64,000 bases of DNA from Flavobacterium stagni (GTDB lineage: Bacteria > Bacteroidota > Bacteroidia > Flavobacteriales > Flavobacteriaceae). The notes beneath the pieces were generated by a model. That model made no database searches and was not told the origin of the DNA. It saw only the letters and a list, made by a program, of their open reading frames with translations. Position 1 is the first letter of the stretch. Every line of letters begins with the position of its first letter. This document shows positions 54,289 through 61,433 of the stretch, piece after piece. The position numbers and the translations under genes are program-made. The DNA is taken from contig NZ_SBKN01000006.1 of assembly GCF_004122105.1 (NCBI RefSeq), forward strand, positions 186,001 to 250,000, in the 5' to 3' direction.

Positions 54289-54318
54289 CAAATATAAGAC
54301 TGTTTTTTGTTTCTGCAA
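54289..54318 (-). promoter_or_regulatory. Promoter of the tRNA-Val cluster
   Basis: On the minus strand, TTG (54316-54318), a 19-nt spacer and TATATTTG (54289-54296): a full Bacteroidota promoter upstream of the first tRNA. Confidence 0.75.
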
Positions 54319-54336
54319 GGAAATTTTTAAAAAAAA

Positions 54337-55557
54337 TCAAAAAAGTTCGGCCACCACAAACGTACTTCCACCCACATAAATCACGTCATCTGGACGTGCC
54401 TGTTCTCTTGCCTTTTGATAAGCATTTGAAACGGAATCACATACCATTCCCATCAATCCAAAATCGGAGGCTAACTGACCTAAAACGGAGGCGTCCAAAC
54501 CTCTTGGAATATTCGGTTTGCAAAAGTAATAAAGGGCATCTTTGGGAAATAAGGGAAGGATTTTCGTCAAATCTTTATCATTGACCACGCCTAATACAAT
54601 ATGTAACCGTAGTTTTGGCTCTTCCATTAATTGTTGTAAAACAATGCGTAATCCATGTTCGTTGTGTGCTGTATCTGCAATAATCTTTGGCTGATCCCCC
54701 ATTACTTGCCAGCGGCCTAACAAACCTGTATTGGCAACTACATTTTCAAATCCGGCCTGAATTTGACTTTCTGTAATGTCAAAATTGCTCACCGACTTTA
54801 ATACAGTCAAAGCTTGTTGTACCGTTTTTTTATTGGCTTCTTGATAAGCCCCTTTTAAGGCTGAAGGATAGGTTTGCGTTTGTATGTCGGAGGCTAAATA
54901 GATCGCACTCTGCGTTTGCGCTGCTTTTGTTTCAAATACCGTCCGGGTTTCATGCGTATATTCACCAATTATAACAGGGATACTTGCTTTGATAATACCC
55001 GCTTTCTCTCCCGCAATAGCTTCAAGGGTATCTCCAAGAAACTGGGTATGATCCAAACCAATGTTGGTAATCACAGACAACAACGGTGTGATAATATTGG
55101 TCGAATCCAATCTTCCTCCCATACCCACTTCAATGATGTTGATATCGGTTTGTTCTTTAGCAAAATAATCAAAGGCGAGTCCGACAGTCATTTCAAAAAA
55201 ACTCAATTCTTGAGCTTCAAGGAAAATTTTGTGTTGAGCCACAAAATCGACCACAAACGATTCCGGAATCATGGTGCCATTAATTTTAATCCGTTCGCGA
55301 TAATCCTTCAAGTGGGGCGAGGTATACAAACCTACTTTGTAGCCCGCTTCTTGCAAGACGGAAGCTAACAAATGGGAGGTTGATCCTTTGCCATTGGTAC
55401 CTGCAACATGGATGCAACGCAATTGTTTTTCGGGATTTCCCAAATGATTGGCTAAGGCTAAGGTATTGGTTAGGTCTTTCTTATAGGCAGATGCGCCGAC
55501 TTGCTGAAACATGGGCAAGCGATTGAACATCCATTCTACGGTTTCGGTGTAGTTCAT
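54337..55557 (-). CDS. folC: Folylpolyglutamate/dihydrofolate synthase
   Basis: 406 aa. HVAGTNGKGSTSHLLAS is the ATP loop; GLYTSPHLKDYRERI and NIIEVGMGGRLDSTNI are family signatures. Adds glutamate to dihydropteroate and to folates (cytoplasm). Divergent from exbB across a 125-bp AT-rich gap. Confidence 0.96.
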   Translation of the reverse strand: MNYTETVEWMFNRLPMFQQVGASAYKKDLTNTLALANHLGNPEKQLRCIHVAGTNGKGSTSHLLASVLQEAGYKVGLYTSPHLKDYRERIKINGTMIPESFVVDFVAQHKIFLEAQELSFFEMTVGLAFDYFAKEQTDINIIEVGMGGRLDSTNIITPLLSVITNIGLDHTQFLGDTLEAIAGEKAGIIKASIPVIIGEYTHETRTVFETKAAQTQSAIYLASDIQTQTYPSALKGAYQEANKKTVQQALTVLKSVSNFDITESQIQAGFENVVANTGLLGRWQVMGDQPKIIADTAHNEHGLRIVLQQLMEEPKLRLHIVLGVVNDKDLTKILPLFPKDALYYFCKPNIPRGLDASVLGQLASDFGLMGMVCDSVSNAYQKAREQARPDDVIYVGGSTFVVAELF

Positions 55558-55682
55558 TTCTTTTTTGATAACTATTTTTAAGACAAAATAATTTACTAAA
55601 AATTTAGTTTAGTATTGTAACTGCTTTTATCTTTAAGGCAAAATTGAGAATAATTCCATTACTAAAAAACTAAAGAAACATC

Positions 55683-56393
55683 ATGAATCTATTTTTTCTT
55701 CAAGTTCAAAACGATTCTATCGCGCAAGCTACTGGAGCAGTGGTCCAAAACACGGTAGCTATTAAAGAAATTTCCGTTTTGGAATTTGTAACCAAAGGAG
55801 GATTTTTTCTAATTCCGATTGCCCTTTTATTATTTTATACCTTATACATTATCATGGAACGCTGGATGTACATCAGCAAGCGCTCCAAAATCGATCCCAA
55901 TTTAACCCGTGATGTTCGTGAAGCCTTAGGTGAAGGCGAATTAAAACGTGCAGTTGCGTTTACTGAGCGTAGCAATTCGGCTTCAGGATCGGTATTACGT
56001 GAAGGAATTTTAACCATTGGTCGCCCTATCGCTGAAATTGAATCGAATATGGAGCGTGCTGCCAATATTGAAGTGGGAGAAATGGAAAAGAAATTGGGCC
56101 ATTTAGGACTTATTGCAGGTATTGCACCAACGTTAGGATTTATCGGAACCATTTCTGGGGTAATCAAAATCTTTTACAGCATTTCCCAAACGGAAGATAT
56201 CAGTATCGGAAATATTTCAGGGGGTTTGTATGAAAAGATGATCAGTTCGGGAGCTGGTTTGGTGGTGGGTATCATTGCTTATTCGGCATATCACTTATTC
56301 AACGGAAAAATTGACAGCTTTGTATTGAGCATTCAACGTCAAGTATTAGAATTTGTTAACATAATCCAACGTCCAAATGGTTCGTCGAAATAA
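55683..56393 (+). CDS. exbB: MotA/TolQ/ExbB proton channel
   Basis: 236 aa. Three hydrophobic helices (about 36-56, 130-155 and 177-200). LGLIAGIAPTLGFIGTISGVIKIF is the channel signature. Inner-membrane proton-driven motor with ExbD and TonB. Overlaps exbD by 17 nt in a different frame, a normal coupling arrangement. Confidence 0.95.
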   Translation: MNLFFLQVQNDSIAQATGAVVQNTVAIKEISVLEFVTKGGFFLIPIALLLFYTLYIIMERWMYISKRSKIDPNLTRDVREALGEGELKRAVAFTERSNSASGSVLREGILTIGRPIAEIESNMERAANIEVGEMEKKLGHLGLIAGIAPTLGFIGTISGVIKIFYSISQTEDISIGNISGGLYEKMISSGAGLVVGIIAYSAYHLFNGKIDSFVLSIQRQVLEFVNIIQRPNGSSK

Positions 56394-56772
56394 ACGTTTT
56401 CACGCAGAAGTCGCCACCTCTTCGTTGAGCGACATTATGTTCTTTTTGTTATTGTTCTTTTTGATTATTTCCACTTTGGCCAATCCGAACGTGATTAAAA
56501 TGACGTTGCCCAAGTCAAAAAATAACGAGAAGACCAATAAGCAATTGATTAGTTTGTCTGTCACAGAAGATAAAAAATACTTTTTGGACAAACAGGAAGT
56601 TGCCTTTGACCAATTGGAATCGGAATTATTATCGAAAGTAACTCCTGGTTCAGAAGAAACGATAGTCGTACGTATTCCCTATAATTTACAAGTGCAAGAC
56701 TTGGTTGATGTGTTACAAATTGGGGTAAAAAACAAATTGAAATTTGTGATTGCTACAAGTAATACGAAATAA
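56377..56772 (+). CDS. exbD: ExbD/TolR biopolymer transport protein
   Basis: 131 aa. One N-terminal helix containing SLSDIMFFLLLFFLIISTL, with Asp in SDIMF the proton-carrying residue. The periplasmic domain follows. The tonB expected in the same operon is missing here; a TonB-like gene lies at 49936-50961. Confidence 0.94.
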   Translation: MVRRNKRFHAEVATSSLSDIMFFLLLFFLIISTLANPNVIKMTLPKSKNNEKTNKQLISLSVTEDKKYFLDKQEVAFDQLESELLSKVTPGSEETIVVRIPYNLQVQDLVDVLQIGVKNKLKFVIATSNTK

Positions 56773-56791
56773 AATCATCTTTATAGCAAAT

Positions 56792-56822
56792 AAAAAATCC
56801 TGCCGTTGAGCAGGATTTTTTT
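56792..56822. terminator. Bidirectional terminator of exbD and pdhC
   Basis: AAAAAATCCTG pairs with CAGGATTTTTT around an 8-nt loop, with T-runs on both strands. Confidence 0.88.
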
Positions 56823-56841
56823 ATGATTGTTCTTTTGAGAA

Positions 56842-58461
56842 TTAAGCCAACATCGTTACTGGATTCTCTAAGAAGGTACGTAAGGTTTGTAAAAACTCAG
56901 CTCCAGTGGCTCCGTCTACTGTACGGTGATCACAAGCAAGTGTCACATTCATCGTATGTCCTACCACAATTTGTCCGTCACGCACTACTGGTTTTTGGAT
57001 AATGGCGCCAACCGATAAAATTGCTGAATTGGGTTGGTTGATGATTGAAGTAAATTCTGTGATACCGAACATTCCTAAGTTGGATACCGTAAATGTACTT
57101 CCTTCCATTTCTGAAGGTTGTAATTTTTTATTACGTGCTTTACCTGCCAAATCTTTCACGGCTGCACCAATTTGAGACAAACTCATTTGGTCGGTAAAAC
57201 GAACTACAGGAACGACTAATCCATCTTCAACAGCAACGGCTACACCTACATGAACATGATGATTGATGGTAATCGCCTCATCACTCCATTGTGAATTCAC
57301 TTTCGGATGCTTTTTCAAAGCCATAGCACAAGCTTTGATGACCATATCGTTAAAGGATACTTTAGTATCTGGAACTGTATTGATAACACTACGCGATTTC
57401 ATTGCCTCGTCCATAGCTACCTCAATCGTCAAATAAAAATGAGGTGCCGTGAATATCGATTCAGACAAACGGCGCGCGATGGTTTTACGCATTTGCGAAT
57501 TTTTGATTTGCTCTGAAAACTCAGATCCCGCTGGAACAAATGGCTTAACTGCTGGAGCAGCGGCTGATGCTGGAGCAGCAGCTTGAACGGCAGGAGCAGA
57601 TGGTGCTGCCGTGAAGTTTTCTACATCACTTTTTACAATACGTCCATTCTCCCCAGAACCTTTCACTTGATTCAAATCAATTCCTTTTTCTTTAGCAATT
57701 TGACGGGCCAATGGCGAAGCAAACACGCGACCACCTTCATTTACAACGGGTGTTGTAGCAGCCGTTGCTACTGGAGTCGCTGCAGGAGCTGCCTCGGGTG
57801 TTGATTGTGCAGGAGCAGCAACAGGTGCGCCACCTGTTTTTAAGGATTCTGCATACGCTGCAACATCCGTACCCGCAGGTCCGATAATTGCTAAAACGCT
57901 ATCAACAGGAGCCGATTCTCCTTCTTGAATTCCGACATATAATAAAGAACCTGAATGGAAAGATTCAAACTCCATGGTCGCTTTATCGGTCTCAATTTCA
58001 GCTAAAATGTCGCCTTCTTTAACAATATCACCTACTTTTTTCAACCAAGTGGCTACCGTACCTGTGGTCATGGTATCACTCAAGCGAGGCATGGTGATGA
58101 CTTGAATTCCGGCTGGAGCAGCTGTAGGAGTTGCATTTGAGGCAGGTACTTCGGCAGCTACAGGAGCGGCTTCAACTGCAACAGCTGGAGCACTTCCGTT
58201 TAGCAGTCCGCTAATATCTTCACCAGCTTGACCAATAATGGCTAGAAGTGAATCAACAGGCGCCGATTGTCCTTCTTGAATTCCGATATGCAAAAGCACT
58301 CCGGCGTTGAAAGATTCAAACTCCATGGTTGCTTTGTCTGTTTCAATTTCAGCAAGGATATCTCCTTCTTTAATGGTATCACCCACCTTTTTCAACCAAG
58401 TGGCCACTGTCCCTTCGGTCATGGTATCACTCAAGCGGGGCATCGTAATTACTGTTGCCAT
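56842..58461 (-). CDS. pdhC: Pyruvate dehydrogenase E2, dihydrolipoamide acetyltransferase
   Basis: 539 aa with two tandem lipoyl domains (about 1-80 and 120-200; each EIETDKATMEFES with the lipoylated Lys), Ala/Pro-rich linkers, a peripheral subunit-binding domain (about 250-285, ASPLARQIAKEKGIDLNQV) and the catalytic domain with CDHRTVDGATGAEF near the end. Transfers acetyl to CoA. Follows pdhA by 6 nt. The E1 beta gene is not adjacent. Confidence 0.95.
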   Translation of the reverse strand: MATVITMPRLSDTMTEGTVATWLKKVGDTIKEGDILAEIETDKATMEFESFNAGVLLHIGIQEGQSAPVDSLLAIIGQAGEDISGLLNGSAPAVAVEAAPVAAEVPASNATPTAAPAGIQVITMPRLSDTMTTGTVATWLKKVGDIVKEGDILAEIETDKATMEFESFHSGSLLYVGIQEGESAPVDSVLAIIGPAGTDVAAYAESLKTGGAPVAAPAQSTPEAAPAATPVATAATTPVVNEGGRVFASPLARQIAKEKGIDLNQVKGSGENGRIVKSDVENFTAAPSAPAVQAAAPASAAAPAVKPFVPAGSEFSEQIKNSQMRKTIARRLSESIFTAPHFYLTIEVAMDEAMKSRSVINTVPDTKVSFNDMVIKACAMALKKHPKVNSQWSDEAITINHHVHVGVAVAVEDGLVVPVVRFTDQMSLSQIGAAVKDLAGKARNKKLQPSEMEGSTFTVSNLGMFGITEFTSIINQPNSAILSVGAIIQKPVVRDGQIVVGHTMNVTLACDHRTVDGATGAEFLQTLRTFLENPVTMLA

Positions 58462-58467
58462 AATTGC

Positions 58468-59466
58468 TTATAATTTATGGGGTAAAAATGGATAATTCGG
58501 TTCTTCGTAAACCACGTCGTATAATTGGTTTACTTCTGGGAATGGCGATTCTTCTGCAAATCGTTCACATTCGTCTACCAAGTTTTTCACACGTTCGTCA
58601 ATTGCTTCGATTTCTGCATCGGTAGCATAACCGTTCGCTTTGATTACGTCTAAAACTTGAATAATAGGGTCGATTTTTTTGTATTCTTCCACTTCATCTT
58701 TCGAACGATACAATTGTGCATCAGACATGGAGTGACCGCGATAACGATACGTTTTCATTTCCAAAAATGTAGGTCCGTCACCACGACGCGCACGTTCAAT
58801 GGCTTCGTGCATGGCTTCCGCCACTTTCACAGGATTCATACCGTCAACAGGACCACAAGGCATTTCATAGCCTAAACCTAATTTCCAAACATCAGTGTGG
58901 TTTGCCGTACGCTCTACTGAAGTACCCATGGCATACCCATTGTTTTCACAAATAAAAACTACGGGTAATTTCCAATTCATCGCCATGTTGAATGCTTCGT
59001 GAAGCGAACCTTGGCGCGCAGCACCGTCGCCAAAATAGGTTAAGGTAACACCACCTGTATTGAAATATTGATCGGCAAATGCCATACCTGCACCCACAGG
59101 AATTTGTGCTCCTACAATACCATGTCCTCCATAAAAACCATGTTCTTTAGAGAAAATGTGCATAGAACCACCCATACCTTTGGAAGTACCGGTTACTTTT
59201 CCGTACAATTCGGCCATAACTTTTCGCGGATCCACACCCATACCAATCGGCTGAACGTGATTGCGATAAGCGGTAATCATTTTATCTTTGGACAAATCCA
59301 TTGCGTGCAATGCACCGGCTAAAACCGCTTCCTGTCCGTTATATAAGTGAAGGAAACCTCTAACTTTTTGTTGAATATATACAGCGGCTAGACGGTCCTC
59401 GAACTTTCTCCAGAACTGCATATCTTCATACCACTTAAGGTAAACTTCTTTGGTAATTTCTTTCAT
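58468..59466 (-). CDS. pdhA: Pyruvate dehydrogenase E1 component, alpha subunit
   Basis: 332 aa. TPP-binding GDGAARQGSLHEAFNMA through NNGYAMGTS, and RYRGHSMSDAQLYRSKDEV with the phosphorylation-loop-like Ser. Decarboxylates pyruvate with an E1 beta encoded elsewhere. The promoter is likely at 59547-59554 (TATTTTTG). Operon with pdhC. Confidence 0.96.
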   Translation of the reverse strand: MKEITKEVYLKWYEDMQFWRKFEDRLAAVYIQQKVRGFLHLYNGQEAVLAGALHAMDLSKDKMITAYRNHVQPIGMGVDPRKVMAELYGKVTGTSKGMGGSMHIFSKEHGFYGGHGIVGAQIPVGAGMAFADQYFNTGGVTLTYFGDGAARQGSLHEAFNMAMNWKLPVVFICENNGYAMGTSVERTANHTDVWKLGLGYEMPCGPVDGMNPVKVAEAMHEAIERARRGDGPTFLEMKTYRYRGHSMSDAQLYRSKDEVEEYKKIDPIIQVLDVIKANGYATDAEIEAIDERVKNLVDECERFAEESPFPEVNQLYDVVYEEPNYPFLPHKL

Positions 59467-59546
59467 TGTGACTGAATTACTGCGTTTTACAAATTTTTGA
59501 TGACCTTCCTTTACGAAAATGAAAATTTCGCCGGTTAATCGGAATG

Positions 59547-59554
59547 CAAAAATA
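59547..59554 (-). promoter_or_regulatory. -7 element of pdhA-pdhC
   Basis: TATTTTTG on the minus strand, exact TAnnTTTG, about 80 nt before the pdhA ATG; no clear -33. Confidence 0.4.
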
Positions 59555-59646
59555 GAATAATGATTGTAGAAGTAAAAATTTAATGCCTTAAAAATACAGA
59601 ATTTACAAACTGTTTACAGCAGAAATATCAACTACATCGTTATAGC

Positions 59647-60129
59647 TTAGAGTGATGTCTTATCGAATGTCAAAGGCAATAAATTGGCAATGGATTGTGA
59701 TCGATAGACTTCACCTTTTTCTCCCATAAAATAAATTTCGATCGGCTCCTCCTGACGAAACTCGTATTCTGCAATGGATTGGCGACATGCTCCACAGGGT
59801 GGAATTGGTGACAATGTCGGATTGGTATCCGAGGCTGCACTAATGGCCAATTGCAGAATTTTTGCTTCCGGATACAAAGCGCCTGCTTGAAAAATCGCCA
59901 CCCGTTCTGCACATAATCCAGAAGGATACGCCGCATTTTCTTGATTCGAACCGACAACTACCGCTCCATTATCCAAGAGCAAAGCAGCACCCACACGAAA
60001 ACAAGAATACGGTGCATACGCATTTTTCCTTGTTTCAATGGCCTTTTCCATTAATGAAACCACATCTGCAGGCAATTGTGCTACCGATTCAAAAACTTCA
60101 AATTTTGTTTCAATTTTAATTTCTTTCAT
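59647..60129 (-). CDS. cdd: Cytidine deaminase
   Basis: 160 aa. Zinc site LCAERVAIF and PPCGACRQSI; APYSCFRVGAALL is the other family motif. Deaminates cytidine and deoxycytidine (cytoplasm). Between pdhA and porV; a strong hairpin separates it from porV. Confidence 0.95.
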   Translation of the reverse strand: MKEIKIETKFEVFESVAQLPADVVSLMEKAIETRKNAYAPYSCFRVGAALLLDNGAVVVGSNQENAAYPSGLCAERVAIFQAGALYPEAKILQLAISAASDTNPTLSPIPPCGACRQSIAEYEFRQEEPIEIYFMGEKGEVYRSQSIANLLPLTFDKTSL

Positions 60130-60148
60130 TGTGTATAGAGGAAAAAAA

Positions 60149-60177
60149 ATCCAAATTTCTAAAATCGAAATTTGGAT
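60149..60177 (-). terminator. Terminator of porU-porV
   Basis: ATCCAAATTTC pairs with GAAATTTGGAT (11 bp, 7-nt loop); on the minus strand it is followed by a run of T. Located 23 nt past the porV stop. Confidence 0.88.
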
Positions 60178-60200
60178 ATTTATTATTGGTTTTTTTATTT

Positions 60201-61397
60201 CTAAAAATCATCGTATTTATCACCGAAGTTAAAAGTAAGTGAGAATCGAAGCGTGTTCTCTAACGGGTTTTTCACGCGACTTGCCGAAAACAAGTAGGAT
60301 ACGTCCACTTTTACAATATTGTATTTAAAGCCTGCCCCAAGTGCAAAGAACTTACGTCCACCTTTGTCTTTACTTTCATTAAAGTACCCTAAACGCATTG
60401 CGAAAGAATCCTGATAATTGTACTCCGCTCCTACCGAATAATTTACTTCGCGAAGTTCTTCTGAGAATCCTCCTGGTGCATCTCCAAAAGACTTAAAGAT
60501 ACCCGAAACCCAGTTAATTCTTTTGTATTCTTCGGTAGCCAATTGCATATCAGTTGCATCAATGGTTCCGTCACCATTCATGTCTTTTCCGTTATACGTT
60601 CCGTCGTTATAGCCCACTTGTGGAGTGGGTACTAACAATTTAGACACCTCTGCATTTAAAGCCACTTTATTGTATTCGTCTAAGATAAAATCAAAACCTC
60701 CACCCAAACGCATATTGGCTGGAATGAAATTCGAATTTAAATCACTTTGATCGTTATCATAACTAATTTTTGGGCCTAAATTCTGGAAATTGAATCCTAA
60801 ACGGTAACGTCCGTTGAAATCTTCTAAGGCAAACTCTTCCGATTGAAAATAACCCGCCACGTCAAAAGCAAAGGTATTCGCTGCTTTCGCATCGGTATTT
60901 ACATCGGCAAGTTTTAGATTGGAACGAATGTAACGCCCAGCGACAGCCATACTAAAATGATCACTCAAACGCAAGGAGTACGAACCGTCCAATGCCAATT
61001 CGTTGGGTTTTACCACATTAGCCGGATCATCAAAACTTTGGCGCAACTCAATTTCTCCCAAGCTGAAAAAACGCAAACTTCCGGCAAAAGCACTTCGTTC
61101 ATTAAAGCGATTGTAATAGGTAACCTGACCTAGCGAAATATCATTTACTAATTGCGTTAAATAGGGAGTATAATTTAGCGAGAAACCTTGCTTTTCTGAA
61201 GCGAAAGCAAATTTTGCGGGATTCCATTGTTGCGAATAGGCATCTGCCGTAGTAGCCACACCTTGGTCACCCATACTGGCTGCACGCGCATCGGCTGCAA
61301 TCATTAAAAACGGAACTCCGGTGGTAATCACCCTTTGTTGTGCGGTAATCGTAGCGCTTACACCGAGTAAACTAAGCACCCAAAAGATCTTCTTCAT
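60201..61397 (-). CDS. porV: PorV, T9SS outer-membrane shuttle protein
   Basis: 398 aa with a signal peptide (to ATITAQ). FadL-like barrel family: ARAASMGDQGVATTADAYSQ, WNPAKFAFASEKQG, RLGYFNESKDKGGRKFFALG and the aromatic C-terminal strand. It carries substrates from the translocon to PorU and the attachment complex. It lies 36 nt downstream of porU in the same operon. Confidence 0.95.
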   Translation of the reverse strand: MKKIFWVLSLLGVSATITAQQRVITTGVPFLMIAADARAASMGDQGVATTADAYSQQWNPAKFAFASEKQGFSLNYTPYLTQLVNDISLGQVTYYNRFNERSAFAGSLRFFSLGEIELRQSFDDPANVVKPNELALDGSYSLRLSDHFSMAVAGRYIRSNLKLADVNTDAKAANTFAFDVAGYFQSEEFALEDFNGRYRLGFNFQNLGPKISYDNDQSDLNSNFIPANMRLGGGFDFILDEYNKVALNAEVSKLLVPTPQVGYNDGTYNGKDMNGDGTIDATDMQLATEEYKRINWVSGIFKSFGDAPGGFSEELREVNYSVGAEYNYQDSFAMRLGYFNESKDKGGRKFFALGAGFKYNIVKVDVSYLFSASRVKNPLENTLRFSLTFNFGDKYDDF

Positions 61398-61433
61398 TTT
61401 TGCAATTTAAAAAGTTAACAAATATAGTATTTT

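Noticed and set aside
56377..56393. exbB/exbD overlap as a possible programmed frameshift
   Set aside because: Both genes have full lengths and own start and stop codons; overlap is normal coupling.
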